The notes: a model not told the origin generated them from the sequence alone. Shown: positions 1 to 9,725, counted from the stretch's first letter. The stretch is DNA of 64,000 nt from Betaproteobacteria bacterium (GCA_016195915.1 JACPYS010000040.1:1-64000); one strand, 5' to 3'. Made by a program: numbers and translations.

Positions 1-331
1 CGCCCATCGAGGTGCCGACCCAGTGCACCTCGGCGACATCCAGGCGCGCGATCAGCGTCACCATGTCGGAGACGTACTGCGGAATCTGGTAGAGCATCGG
101 ATCGGCGAGCCAGTCCGATTCGCCGCGGCCGGCAAAATCCGGGCAGATCACGCGGTAGTGCCCGGCCAGCGCGCTGGCGAGATTGTCGAAATCGCGCGCG
201 CACCGCGTCAGCCCGTGCGCGCACACCAGCACGCGGGGATTCCTGGTCTCTCCCCATTCGAGATACGAGATGCGGTGCAATCCTGCGGGCGATATGCATT
301 GCACGCCGCGCGTGCGCGATTCGATCTTCAT
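1..331 (-). CDS. alpha/beta hydrolase, C-terminal part outside window
   Basis: The N-terminal 110 residues of an alpha/beta hydrolase are present; the gene runs off the left edge. The chain has the usual early strand, an oxyanion-region CAHGLTR motif, a CPDFAGRGES stretch, and ends at VHWVGTSMG, which is the nucleophile elbow (G-x-S-x-G) just at the window border. The ATG at 331 overlaps the TGA of the upstream gene (ATGA), so the two are probably translationally coupled. The substrate cannot be told. Lid and catalytic His are outside the window. Confidence 0.85.
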   Translation of the reverse strand, partial: MKIESRTRGVQCISPAGLHRISYLEWGETRNPRVLVCAHGLTRCARDFDNLASALAGHYRVICPDFAGRGESDWLADPMLYQIPQYVSDMVTLIARLDVAEVHWVGTSMG

Positions 332-1095
332 TGCTGCTCCATCCAGGCCGCGCGCAGCGCCGCGCGCAACGGCGCGGCCTGCGGCGACAGGTTGCTGTAA
401 CGATTGCCCGGAATCGCGTCGCGCAGCCGGGCGACGCGCTCGGCCCTGAGGTTCGCGCCGCGCACCGGCCATCCCCGCTCCGCATAGCGTTTGCGCTCGA
501 GCGCAGTCTCGCTCTCGGGCGCCTCGTCATACCAGAGCCAGTGGCCGGTGAACGCGAAGGCGGTCTCCTCCAGCTCGGCGAGCAGCGGTGCTTCGATCGC
601 AGCTTCGGTGGGGATCAGTTCGAGCGCGCCGTTCCAGGTAAACCAGCTTTGCCGCGCGCTCGACGCGCAATATCCGATCCAGGACACGCCCGCCTCGCTC
701 TCCCTGCAGCGGCAGGCAATGGCAAGCAGCAACTCGCCCGCTTCGCCGATTTCGACGTCGATCTCGAGCCGGGCACTGTCGAGCGGCTCGCTGGTTTGCT
801 CCGACAGGCGCCCGTTTTCGATCACTGCGCGTCCGCGCACGCCGAGGCGCGGATTGATCCACTCGGCCTCGACCCTCACCTCGGGGAATTCCGCCGAGGC
901 GGAGGCGAACGCAGGGAACGGGACGCCGCGCTCGAGTTCGAAGCGGTACTCGAGTCCGTCCTCGGCATGGTGCTCGGAGTAACGCTCCGCGTCGATCTCG
1001 CGCACCATCAGGTAGCGCACGCGCTCGCGGAAATCCGCGAGCCGCGCGCCGAGCCCTGAGACCCGGAGGGTCGCGACCACACGCCCCTCGGGCAT
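328..1095 (-). CDS. hypothetical protein (255 aa), unrecognised family
   Basis: An open frame of 255 codons with normal GC-rich codon use lies between the dodecin gene (9 bases upstream) and the hydrolase gene (4-base ATGA overlap downstream). It is rich in Glu, Arg and Ala, has no signal peptide or membrane segment, and shows no motif that I can assign. The compact spacing suggests a dodecin-hypothetical-hydrolase operon. A start at Met30 (MVREIDAERY) is possible. Function unknown. Confidence 0.6.
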   Translation of the reverse strand: MPEGRVVATLRVSGLGARLADFRERVRYLMVREIDAERYSEHHAEDGLEYRFELERGVPFPAFASASAEFPEVRVEAEWINPRLGVRGRAVIENGRLSEQTSEPLDSARLEIDVEIGEAGELLLAIACRCRESEAGVSWIGYCASSARQSWFTWNGALELIPTEAAIEAPLLAELEETAFAFTGHWLWYDEAPESETALERKRYAERGWPVRGANLRAERVARLRDAIPGNRYSNLSPQAAPLRAALRAAWMEQQ

Positions 1096-1104
1096 CCCTC
1101 CGGC

Positions 1105-1323
1105 CTACCCTTCGTACTTGAACGACAGCGCGAGGCGCGTGCGAAAGGCCGTGATCTTGCCGTTATCCACCTTTACGTCCATTTTCACCACTTCGGCAAT
1201 ACGCAGGTCGCGCAGAGATTTCGAAGCCGTATTGACCGCGTTGCGCGCCGCGTCTTCCCAAGAGGTCGCGCTCAGTCCGATCACGTCCACAACCCGGTAG
1301 ACCGGTTCACCCTTCTTCGCCAT
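1105..1323 (-). CDS. dodecin family flavin-binding protein
   Basis: This 72-residue protein matches the size and layout of dodecins, small dodecameric proteins that bind and store flavins in the cytosol. The N-terminus VYRVVDVIGLSATSWEDAA and the middle segment NTASKSLRDLRIAEV are characteristic, followed by the C-terminal strand ending in LALSFKYEG. The gene is first in a minus-strand run with the 255-aa hypothetical gene. The ATG at 1323 has an AGGATGA-type ribosome site upstream. Confidence 0.9.
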   Translation of the reverse strand: MAKKGEPVYRVVDVIGLSATSWEDAARNAVNTASKSLRDLRIAEVVKMDVKVDNGKITAFRTRLALSFKYEG

Positions 1324-1407
1324 GTCATCCTCCGCTGATTGAACGCGGCAAAACAGCCGCCGGAGGATTATAGGCCGGCTTCACGGACCCATGGTTCGAG
1401 CCGGAGA

Positions 1408-3747
1408 TCAGCGCACCGGATGCCAGTAACGCGGTCGCTCGCCGCGTGCGGTTTCGGCCCGCACGCCCCCCTCGGCGAAACGCAGCGTGACTGCGCCATC
1501 GAGGTCGGTGCGCAGAATCTGCGCACCGAGCGCCGCATAGCGTCCGAGGACCTCGCTGCGGGGATGGCCGAAGCGGTTGCGGTAGCCCGCCGGCACCACC
1601 GCGTAGCGGGGCGCGACGGCCGCGACAAATTCCGGCGTCGAGGACGTGCGGCTTCCGTGGTGCGGCACCAGAAGGGCCTCTGCGGCAAGGGCCTCGGTCG
1701 CCTCCAGCAGCTCCCCTTCAGTGGCGCGTTCTATGTCGCCCGTGAGGAGCATGGCGCCGTGCGGGGTGGCGACGCGCAGCACGCACGACAGGTTGTTTCT
1801 GTGCGCGCGGCCGCCTGCGGCGATGGAGGCCGGATGCAGGAATTCGAAGCGCACGCCGTCCCAGTTCCAGGATGCGCCCCTCAGGCAGGGCATCGACTCG
1901 CTTGCCAGCGCGTGCAGGGGATGCCCGGGCGCAAGCGAGCTGAGCACGCGGGCGGTGTCCACGTTCGCGAGCACCGAAGCCGCGCCGCCGGTGTGGTCGC
2001 TGTCGTTGTGCGTGAGCACCATGGCGTCGAGCGAGCGCACGCCGGTGGCGCGCAGGTAGGGCACCACGACGCGCTCTCCGCCGTCGGCTTCCGGTCCGTA
2101 CAACGGACCCGCGTCGTAGAGTAGCGCATGCTGCTCCGTGCGCACCACCAGCGCGAGCCCCTGCCCGACGTCCAAGGTCGTCAACCACGCCTCGCCCGGC
2201 GCGGGGTGGGGCGGCTCAATCAGAAATACCGGGGCGAACAACAGGGCTCCGGTCCATCGAGACGGCACGCCGCGCGGCGCAAGCAGCCAGGCGACGCCCG
2301 CGAGCGCCATGAGGACGGCCCACGCAGGCGGTACATGCTGCTGCCAAAGCGCCAGAGGCAGCGCCGCACACCATTCGAGGAACACGAACATCCACTGCGC
2401 GATCCACTGCGCGAAATCTAGGAGCATATTCCACGGGACCACGGCCGCCGCCAGGGCGAGCGGCGTAATCACGGCGCTCACCAGCGGAATCGCCACCGCA
2501 TTGGCGAGCGGCCCCACCAGCGAGACCTGCGCGAATATGAGCAGCGCGGCGGGCGCAAGTCCGAGCGTGATCGCCCACTGGATGCGCCCCCACTGGACCC
2601 ACGCGGAGGGCGCCCGCGTCCTGCCCAACGTGACGTAGAAGATGAGCGCCACCGCGCCAAAAGAAAGCCAGAAACCCGGCGCAAGCACGGCCCAGGGGTC
2701 GGCGAGCAGCACCGCGCCGAGCGCAAGCGCCAGCACGCGCGCTCCGGAGGCGATCTGCCCGGTCCAGAGGGCGGCCGCCACGACAGCGACCATGAAGCAG
2801 GTGCGCTGCGCGGGAACCGCGAAGCCTGCCAGCAGCGAGTACCCGAAGGCGGCCGCGACGGCTGCGATTGCTGCGGCCTTGCGTGCGGGCAGCGCCAGCG
2901 CGAAGCGCGCGACGCGCCGCCAGCCGAACGACACCAGCGCCGCAAACAGGCCGGAGATGAGCGTGACATGCAACCCGGAGATGCTCATCAGGTGCGTTAC
3001 CCCGGTGCGATTGAACAGCCGCCACTCCTCGTTGGAAATGGCGCGCTGGTCGCCCACCGCGAGCGCGACCAGGACCCCGCTTGCGGGCGACACACCGAGC
3101 ACGGCGAGGAAACGCTCGCGCACCGCCTCGCGCGCACGCTCGACGCGGTCCATGAAGCCGGTGCGCTCGCCCAGTTTGCGCGATGCGCCGCGCACGTAGC
3201 CGGTTGCGCCTATGCCGCGCTCGAGCAGCCAGGCCTCGTAATCAAAGCCGAAAGGATTTGCGCTCCCATGAGGGCGTCGCAGCCGCAGGCGGAACGACCA
3301 GCGCTCGCCGGGATGCACGCGCACCACCTCCTCGAGCACGCCGGGATCGGCGTCCACCCCCGAAACGAGCGGGGTGCGGTACCAGGAGAGAAGCAGCTTC
3401 GACGGCAGCCGCGCGCCGCGCGCCTCCGACTCGACGTCGAACTCGAAACGCAGGCTGCGCTCGCTGGCCGCGGGCAGACTCGAGACGACCCCGAGCACTT
3501 CGAGGTCGCGCCCTTCGAGCGAAGGATCCAGCCGGTCGACAATGCGCAGGTGTGCAAACCCCGCTGCCCAGAGAAATCCGCAGGCGCACGCCGCCGCGCA
3601 CGCGCCGAGCCCCCACTCGCGGCGCAGGCACCAGCACGCGGCAGCCGCCGAGGGCAAAACGAGAAGCAGCCAGCCCTGCGCCGGCAGCGCAGCCTGGAAT
3701 TGCAGCAGCAGCACGCCCGCGGCAAAGGCGAGGACGGCGAGGCTCAT
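1408..3747 (-). CDS. comEC: ComEC/Rec2 family DNA uptake channel
   Basis: This 779-residue protein has the full ComEC plan. An N-terminal hydrophobic and OB-like region (about 1-200) is followed by the multi-pass competence domain (about 220-490, containing GVTHLMSISGLHVTLISGLF) and a C-terminal metallo-beta-lactamase-like domain (about 510-770) with LTHNDSDHTGG and LLTGDIE metal-site motifs. ComEC carries single-stranded DNA across the inner membrane in natural transformation. Length is normal and no frameshift is seen, so the gene looks intact. It is transcribed away from the DUF2062 gene; the 41-base gap must hold both start regions. Confidence 0.93.
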   Translation of the reverse strand: MSLAVLAFAAGVLLLQFQAALPAQGWLLLVLPSAAAACWCLRREWGLGACAAACACGFLWAAGFAHLRIVDRLDPSLEGRDLEVLGVVSSLPAASERSLRFEFDVESEARGARLPSKLLLSWYRTPLVSGVDADPGVLEEVVRVHPGERWSFRLRLRRPHGSANPFGFDYEAWLLERGIGATGYVRGASRKLGERTGFMDRVERAREAVRERFLAVLGVSPASGVLVALAVGDQRAISNEEWRLFNRTGVTHLMSISGLHVTLISGLFAALVSFGWRRVARFALALPARKAAAIAAVAAAFGYSLLAGFAVPAQRTCFMVAVVAAALWTGQIASGARVLALALGAVLLADPWAVLAPGFWLSFGAVALIFYVTLGRTRAPSAWVQWGRIQWAITLGLAPAALLIFAQVSLVGPLANAVAIPLVSAVITPLALAAAVVPWNMLLDFAQWIAQWMFVFLEWCAALPLALWQQHVPPAWAVLMALAGVAWLLAPRGVPSRWTGALLFAPVFLIEPPHPAPGEAWLTTLDVGQGLALVVRTEQHALLYDAGPLYGPEADGGERVVVPYLRATGVRSLDAMVLTHNDSDHTGGAASVLANVDTARVLSSLAPGHPLHALASESMPCLRGASWNWDGVRFEFLHPASIAAGGRAHRNNLSCVLRVATPHGAMLLTGDIERATEGELLEATEALAAEALLVPHHGSRTSSTPEFVAAVAPRYAVVPAGYRNRFGHPRSEVLGRYAALGAQILRTDLDGAVTLRFAEGGVRAETARGERPRYWHPVR

Positions 3748-3788
3748 CGTACAATCAACAACGTGCGGTGCCCTGCCGCGATGACGCC

Positions 3789-4340
3789 ATGCCGCGCAAA
3801 TTCTTCCGCAAATACCTGCCTACCAGCGAATCGGTCCGCGATCACAAGGTTCTCGGCCGGTTCGGCGCATGGCTGCACCACCCGAACCTGTGGCACCTGA
3901 ACCGCGGTTCGGTCTCCGGTGGCGTAGCGGTGGGCATGTTCGCCGGATTGGTGCCGGGGCCGCTGCAGATGCTCACCGCGGCGCTGCTCGCGATCCCGTT
4001 GCGCGTGAACCTGCCGGTGGCGCTGCTCACCACGCTCTATACCAATCCGTTCACCATCGTGCCGCTGTACCTGATCGCGTATCAGTTCGGGCGCCTGCTC
4101 GGCGGCGGTGAGCACCCGGCTGCGCAGATCGATCCGTTCGAGATGGAGTGGTCTGACCTGTTCGGCTCGCTTGTTTCCCTGTGGGACTGGACGCTCATGC
4201 TGGGAAAACCGCTCGCCATCGGGCTGGTGGCTCTCGCCCTCACGCTCGCCGCGGCCGGGTGGATCGCGGTGCAGATCGGATGGCGGGCCTACGTGGTGCT
4301 CGCATGGCGCGCGCGGCGCAGGCGCCGCGCGGCCCGGTGA
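3789..4340 (+). CDS. DUF2062 membrane protein
   Basis: This 183-residue protein starts at MPRKFFRKYLP and carries the DUF2062 signature NRGSVSGGVAVGMFAGLVPG followed by hydrophobic helices, then a second membrane segment near the C-terminus. The family is common beside comEC and lolCD in Betaproteobacteria, and its function is not established. Its TGA overlaps a possible GTG start of the downstream potassium channel gene, suggesting coexpression. An upstream in-frame extension exists but lies over comEC and has no start signal. Confidence 0.85.
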   Translation: MPRKFFRKYLPTSESVRDHKVLGRFGAWLHHPNLWHLNRGSVSGGVAVGMFAGLVPGPLQMLTAALLAIPLRVNLPVALLTTLYTNPFTIVPLYLIAYQFGRLLGGGEHPAAQIDPFEMEWSDLFGSLVSLWDWTLMLGKPLAIGLVALALTLAAAGWIAVQIGWRAYVVLAWRARRRRRAAR

Positions 4341-4360
4341 TACAGTTCGCACCCGAGCGT

Positions 4361-5383
4361 ATGCGCGCCCCCATTCTCCTCGTCCGCTTCTACCAGTCTT
4401 TCAGGCTGCCGGTCCTGATCGGGATGGTCATCGCGGTCATCGGAACCTACGGCTACTGGATCATCAGCGAATACAAGGCCTCGCTGCTCGACTGCCTGTA
4501 CATGACGTTCATCACCGTGGCCACCATCGGCTACGGCGAGGTGGTGGACCTCTCGGCGAGCCCGAACGGGCGCATCTTCACCATGGTGCTCGGCACCGTG
4601 GGCATCGCCAACGTCGCCTACACCACCTCGAAGCTCACCGCTTTCATCCTTGAATCCGAAATCAACGAAGTCCTCAGGAGACGCAGAATGCAGGAGCGCA
4701 TCGATGCGATGACCGGTCACTACATCGTCTGCGGCATCGGCCGCGTCGGCACCAACGTCGCCCACGAACTCTGGGTCACCGGGCGGAAGTTCGTCGCGAT
4801 CGAAGCTTCGGTCGAGCGCATCGAGGAGTTCCGCGACAAATACCCCGACGTGATCGTGCTGCACGGCGATGCGCAGGACGACGAACTGCTGGTGCGTGCC
4901 GGCGTGGCGCGGGCCGCGGGCGTGTTCGCGGTCACCGGCGACGACGGCGGCAACGTGCTGATCACGCTCTCGGCCAAGCAGCTCGGGCCGCAGGCGCGCC
5001 TGGTGGCGCGCTGCCACGAGGTGCGCAACATCGACAAGTTGAAGCGCGTCGGCGCGGACGCGATCGTCTCTCCGGACTTCACCGGCGGCATGCGCATCGC
5101 CTCGAGCATGATCCGTCCGACGGTGGTGAGCTTCCTCGACGAGATGCTGCGCAGCGACCAGAAACTGCGCGTCGAGGAAGTGACGATTCCTGAAGGCTTC
5201 ACGACGCGCGGGCTCGCCGAGGTCGCGCCGCCATCGCGCGATTACATCGTGCTCGCCGTGCGCGCCGGCGAGCGCTGGGAGTTCAACCCTGCGGAGAACT
5301 TCCGCCTCGCTCCCGGCTGCGTGCTGGTGGTGATGGCGCACACGGAAGGCCGCGAGGCCCTCGAGCGGCGCGTCGCCGCGTAA
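4361..5383 (+). CDS. potassium channel with TrkA-N (RCK) domain
   Basis: About 340 residues. Two transmembrane helices (about 7-35 and 75-100) flank a pore loop with the selectivity filter TVATIGYGEV. A cytosolic RCK/TrkA-N domain follows with the nucleotide-binding start YIVCGIGRVGTNVAHEL, and then a TrkA-C-like C-terminus. It should form a ligand-gated K+ channel in the inner membrane. I chose the ATG at 4361; an in-frame GTG at 4337 overlaps the previous stop and would add eight residues. Confidence 0.88.
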   Translation: MRAPILLVRFYQSFRLPVLIGMVIAVIGTYGYWIISEYKASLLDCLYMTFITVATIGYGEVVDLSASPNGRIFTMVLGTVGIANVAYTTSKLTAFILESEINEVLRRRRMQERIDAMTGHYIVCGIGRVGTNVAHELWVTGRKFVAIEASVERIEEFRDKYPDVIVLHGDAQDDELLVRAGVARAAGVFAVTGDDGGNVLITLSAKQLGPQARLVARCHEVRNIDKLKRVGADAIVSPDFTGGMRIASSMIRPTVVSFLDEMLRSDQKLRVEEVTIPEGFTTRGLAEVAPPSRDYIVLAVRAGERWEFNPAENFRLAPGCVLVVMAHTEGREALERRVAA

Positions 5384-5399
5384 GCCACCGGCCGCAGCT

Positions 5400-6072
<673 letters not shown>

Positions 6073-6080
<8 letters not shown>

Positions 6081-7326
6081 AGCGCAGAGCTTCCGCGGGA
6101 TTGACGCGCGCGGCGCGCCAGCTCGGGTAGATGGCGGCGGCGAAGGACAGGGCGAGCGCGAGGACCGCCACCGTCGCCACGTCGCTCACCTGCACGTCCG
6201 ACGGCAGGTCGGTGATGAAGTATACGTCCTTGGCGAGGAACTTGAAGCCGAGCATCTGCTCGATCGCCGGCACGATCACGTCGATGTTGAGGCCGGTGAC
6301 GATGCCGCTCGCCACGCCGATCAGCGTGCCGATCACGCCGATCAGTGCGCCCTGCACCACGAAGACCGCCAGCACCGAGCCGGGCGATGCGCCGAGCGTG
6401 CGCAGGATCGCGATGTCCGCGCGCTTGTCGGTCACCACCATCACCAGAGTGGAGACGATATTGAACGCCGCCACCGCGACGATGAGCGTGAGCACGATGA
6501 ACATCATGCGTTTCTCGATCTCCACCGCGCGGAAGAAGCTGGCGTGGCTGCGGGTCCAGTCGGAGGCATACACGCCGGCGTCGAATTTCGCCATCAGCTC
6601 GCGCGACACGGTGCGCGCCGCGAACAGGTCGTCGAGCTTGAGGCGCAGGCCGGAGACCGCGCTGCCGAGCTGGTACAGACGCTGCGCGTCTTCAAGATGC
6701 ACCAGCGCTAGGCCCGCGTCGTACTCGTAGTGATCCACCTGGAAAATTCCCACCACCGTGAACTGCTTGAGGCGCGGCACCACGCCCGCCGGCGTCACCG
6801 TGCCCTGCGGCGCGATCAGCGCGATCTTCTCGCCGGTGAACGCGCCCAGCATGCGCGCCAGGTCCGCGCCGAGCACGATGCCGAACTCCCCCGGGCGCAA
6901 GTCCGCGAGCGAACCGCTCTTCATGTGCCGGCCGAAATCGGCGACGCGCTCCTCCATCTCGGGAAGCACGCCGCGCACGATCGCGCCGCGCACCCCCTGG
7001 CCGAAGGTGAGCATCGCCTGCGCATTGACGAACGGCGCGCTCGCCACCACGCGCGGGTGCTCCGCCGCGATCTGCGCCAGCTTGCGCCAGTCGGCGAGCC
7101 TGCCCGCGTCGCCCGAGATCTGCACGTGCGACGCCACGCCGAGGATGCGCGTGCGCAGCTCCTTCTGGAAGCCGTTCATCACCGAGAGCACCACGATCAG
7201 CGCCCACACGCCGAGCGCGATGCCGGCCATGGAGGTGAGCGCGATGAAGGAAACGAAACGGTTGCCGCGTTTGGCGCGGGTGTAGCGCAGCCCGATCGAG
7301 ATTTCGTACGGCAGTGCGGTGCGCAA
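6073..7326 (-). CDS. lolC: lipoprotein-releasing permease LolC/LolE
   Basis: 417 residues with one N-terminal membrane helix (about 25-50), a large periplasmic domain, and three C-terminal helices of the FtsX type (about 270-410). The opening [19 protein letters not shown] is typical of LolC/LolE. A single permease gene next to lolD suggests a LolF-like homodimeric arrangement, or a second permease elsewhere. It forms a two-gene operon with lolD. Confidence 0.9.
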
Positions 7327-7370
7327 GATGAGGTTCCGGGAGCCCGCGCGAGAATACTACAATTGGCCCC

Positions 7371-7844
7371 ATGGACACCGACGCCCGCAGCCTGCTGCAA
7401 TCCCTGGTGCGCGAAACGCGCACCGCCACCCTCGCGACGCTGCGTGGCGGCGCGCCCAACGTCTCGATGGTGCTGTACCTGCCGGAAGACGACTTCTCGT
7501 CGTTCCACGTGCGCGTGAGCCGGCTCGCCTGGCACACCCAGGACATGCAGGACGACGCGCGCGTTGCACTCTCGGTGCAGGAGACCGACGCGCCGGCGCG
7601 CGACCCGCAGCAGCTCGCGCGGCTCACCGTGAGAGGCACGGCGACGCAACTGATGAATGGAGGCGCGCAGTTCGAGCGTCTCAAGGCGGCGTGGCTGGCT
7701 CGCTACCCGGATGCGGGCGTCACCTTCGAGCTGCCCGATTTCGCGTTCTGGAGCATCGCGCCGCGCGAGGCGCGATTCGTGGCGGGATTCGCGCGCACCT
7801 TCAACCTGTCGCCTGCGGCGCTCGCGAAGGCCGCGAAGGCTTAA
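7371..7844 (+). CDS. pyridoxamine 5'-phosphate oxidase-like (PPOX/HugZ-type) protein
   Basis: A 157-residue split-barrel flavin-binding protein. The opening LVRETRTATLATLRGGAPNV with following strands and the segment SRLAWHTQDMQDDARVALSV are typical of the PPOX family related to haem-utilisation HugZ domains. It probably binds FMN or haem; the substrate is unknown. It is transcribed divergently from lolC. It is the last clearly core gene before the integron remnant, whose integrase fragment converges on it. Confidence 0.82.
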   Translation: MDTDARSLLQSLVRETRTATLATLRGGAPNVSMVLYLPEDDFSSFHVRVSRLAWHTQDMQDDARVALSVQETDAPARDPQQLARLTVRGTATQLMNGGAQFERLKAAWLARYPDAGVTFELPDFAFWSIAPREARFVAGFARTFNLSPAALAKAAKA

Positions 7845-7923
7845 GGCGAAGCAGCGCGAGAGTGAGCGTATCGCCCTTCGGGTCGTTGCGGATTTTCATG
7901 CGCGAAAGGCTGGCGCGATTCGT

Positions 7924-8400
7924 TCAGGCGGAGGCACGGTACTCGGCGCGCGGCTGCTCCAACCTGTCGAGCGGGCTCGCCATCATCCATGTCACGCCCT
8001 CGAGCTGCTCGAGCAGCCCGCGCACCTCGGCCTCACTGAGCACGACCGGCACACGCGCCGGACGCTTCGCGCGCACCAGATCGTCGAGCCAACGCAAATC
8101 GCGCTCGAGCAGCACCTTGTAAAGAAACAGCAGCGCAGCAAGCGCCTGATTCTGCGTCGCGGCTGCGACGTTGCGCTCCGTGGCGGGCCAACTGAGGAAC
8201 GCCGTCACCTCGGCCGCTCCCATTTCTGCCGGGTGGCGTTTGCTGTTATGGAGGATGAAGTAGCGGATCCAGAACCAGTAGGTTTTCTCGGTGCGCCGGC
8301 TGTAGTGGCGCGAGCGGATCGCCGCGCGCACCCGGTCGATGAGACGGGGCGCGGCAGGGGCCTGCAAGGAAGCTTTCGGTGAATCAGTAGGTTGTCCCAT
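7924..8400 (-). pseudogene. intI: integron integrase intI, N-terminal fragment
   Basis: 158 codons. Residues 18-135 match the SAM-like N-terminal domain of integron tyrosine recombinases: RSRHYSRRTEKTYWFWIRYF, ALAALLFLYK, VRAKRPARVPVVLSEAEVR and LEGVTWMMAS. After WMMAS, where IntI proteins continue with LLYGSG-type sequence, the frame changes to unrelated residues and soon stops. The whole catalytic domain (Arg, His, Arg and Tyr) and the IntI-specific insert are missing. The protein cannot recombine. The start near 8400 and its orientation toward lolC are as expected for intI beside attI. Confidence 0.88.
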
Positions 8401-8565
8401 AAATAGACGTTCATCATGGACGCGGCATGACCATCACACTGCTAACGCATTGAATCAAGGGCAGGTTGACGAAACCAATACCGGAGACGACCATGTTCAT
8501 CAGCACTTTTGCTTATGATTGTCTAGCCGCCCTCGAAGCGCGCCGCCACCCAGGAGTCACGACAT
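8401..8565. other. leader between intI fragment and first cassette (candidate attI/Pc zone)
   Basis: In an integron this interval should hold attI and part of the integrase/cassette promoter region. I see no convincing attI core; the best candidates are weak (for example GGTTGACG near 8464). No strong promoter pair is visible. The last part carries the AGGAG ribosome site at about 8551 for the first cassette gene. The site may have decayed together with intI. Confidence 0.3.
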
Positions 8566-8850
8566 ATGCTGTTCATGGTGATCGAACGCTTCCGCGACAA
8601 CGACATGGTCCCGATCTATAAGCAGGTCCGCGACGGCTCACGCATGCTGCCGGAAGGCCTAAAGTACATTGACAGCTGGGTCGAACCGAACTTCAGCCGG
8701 TGCTTCCAACTGATGGAGTGTGATGACTTGCGCTTATTCCAGCAGTGGGTCCTGGAGTGGCGAGGGTTCGGCGCCACCATCGAGATCATTCCGGTTGTCA
8801 ACAGCAAGGAAACACAGGCGGTTGTTCAGCCGTATCTCGACCGTACGTGA
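8566..8850 (+). CDS. DUF3303 family protein
   Basis: 94 residues starting MLFMVIERFRDND, with RMLPEGLKYIDSWVEPNFSR and CFQLMECDDLRLFQQWV, the pattern of DUF3303 domains: small ferredoxin-like alpha/beta proteins of unknown function. Length is normal. A good AGGAG site precedes the ATG. It is the first cassette gene, followed at once by an attC site. Confidence 0.8.
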   Translation: MLFMVIERFRDNDMVPIYKQVRDGSRMLPEGLKYIDSWVEPNFSRCFQLMECDDLRLFQQWVLEWRGFGATIEIIPVVNSKETQAVVQPYLDRT

Positions 8851-8880
8851 CTGCATACTCATGAACCGCGTTCGCCAGTC

Positions 8881-8967
8881 GGCTAACCCTGTGTTGGTGC
8901 CGACGAGCCACGAGCCTTGCGTCTCAGTCACCGTCGCCATGGCCCGCGGCACAACACCACGTTAGTT
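8881..8967 (+). other. attC site 1
   Basis: The 5' box GGCTAAC (8881-8887) and 3' box GTTAGTT (8961-8967) are nearly complementary. Between them the arms around TTGGTGCCG and CGGCACAACACC pair imperfectly, as expected of an attC stem with extrahelical bases. It lies between one gene's stop (8850) and the next start (8971). Confidence 0.65.
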
Positions 8968-8970
8968 GCC

Positions 8971-9369
8971 ATGAAGAACGCGTACGCCGAACTCGAGGCG
9001 CTCTGGAACCGCTGCACCGCCACCGGTGATCGCCAAGTGGAAGCGGAGGTCGTCGACCTGCTGGAAGGTCACGGCATTCGCCTGCGGCAGCGCGACGGTC
9101 AGTTGAAGCAGATAACGTTGTCGACGCCAACAAGCGTCAATAGCGGCTTCGTCATTGGCCTGCGCTACGTGAAGCAGGACGGCAGCCACACAGAGGATCT
9201 GTTCACTGTTCAGCCTGGTCAGCAGATCCAGCCGTTCTACAAGGGGTCACTGCAAAAACAGTGGCCGGAGTACCAGGGAACGCATGAGCGGCAGGTCATC
9301 TTCGCGCTCGTCGACAATGAGCCGGCACCGACCACGGCAGTTAATACGATCAGCCAGATCAAGAAATGA
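8971..9369 (+). CDS. hypothetical cassette protein (132 aa)
   Basis: A 132-residue soluble protein starting MKNAYAELEALWNRC. It begins four bases after attC site 1, a common position for a cassette gene. There is no recognised domain; the N-terminal third looks helical, with mixed strands afterwards. Its stop overlaps the ATG of a 21-codon truncated reading frame (ATGA), showing that it once led a two-gene cassette. Function unknown. Confidence 0.65.
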   Translation: MKNAYAELEALWNRCTATGDRQVEAEVVDLLEGHGIRLRQRDGQLKQITLSTPTSVNSGFVIGLRYVKQDGSHTEDLFTVQPGQQIQPFYKGSLQKQWPEYQGTHERQVIFALVDNEPAPTTAVNTISQIKK

Positions 9370-9431
9370 CCCAGGACGCCTTGATCGCTCGCCTCACGAA
9401 CAATGAAGACAACTTCGTTGAGCGTACCTGA
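9366..9431 (+). pseudogene. truncated start of an AlbA_2/Schlafen-type ATP-binding protein
   Basis: The 21-codon frame starts by an ATGA overlap with the previous gene and reads LIARLTNNEDNFVERT before a stop. This resembles the opening of AlbA_2 (Schlafen-type) domain proteins, which start with a short helix and an E-D-N/D-F-x-E-R-K motif. The sequence after VERT is unrelated, so the rest of the gene was lost at about position 9428. The assignment rests on a short match. Confidence 0.45.
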
Positions 9432-9464
9432 TCTTCGGCGCATATCCTTTTCCGGGAGACGGGA

Positions 9465-9725
9465 GTGCCAGAGGTAAGCCGCTTCTTCGGCATCATCATC
9501 GCGATGTTCTACAACGATCATTCGCCGCCGCATTTCCACGCGAAATATGGTAAGGATCAAGCCTCCCTTCGCATCGACGATGGTGAGATACTGGATGGCC
9601 GGCTGGGAACTCGCGCGCGGAGACTCGTCGAGGAATGGCGCGCTCTTCATCAAACGGAACTGTTGGAAGACTGGACACGCGCTCGGGCACGGCAACCTCT
9701 GAACAAGATCGAACCGCTGGAGTAA
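9465..9725 (+). CDS. DUF4160 family protein
   Basis: 86 residues. The motif MFYNDHSPPHFHAKYG and the following KDQASLRIDDGEILDG are diagnostic of DUF4160, a small family usually paired with DUF2442 and thought to behave like a toxin-antitoxin or regulatory pair. The start is GTG at 9465 after a GGGAGACGGGA purine stretch. The DUF2442 gene follows after three bases. Confidence 0.85.
   Translation: MPEVSRFFGIIIAMFYNDHSPPHFHAKYGKDQASLRIDDGEILDGRLGTRARRLVEEWRALHQTELLEDWTRARARQPLNKIEPLE

Noticed and set aside
7845-7923. Short minus-strand frame resembling a DUF2283 start (MKIRNDPKGDTL) downstream of the intI fragment
   Set aside because: Only about 15 residues look similar and the frame runs into the PPOX gene; too little to support.
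9417-9423. GTTGAGC, a canonical-looking attC 3' box
   Set aside because: There is no 5' box or complementary arms upstream; it lies in the coding start of the AlbA_2-like stub.
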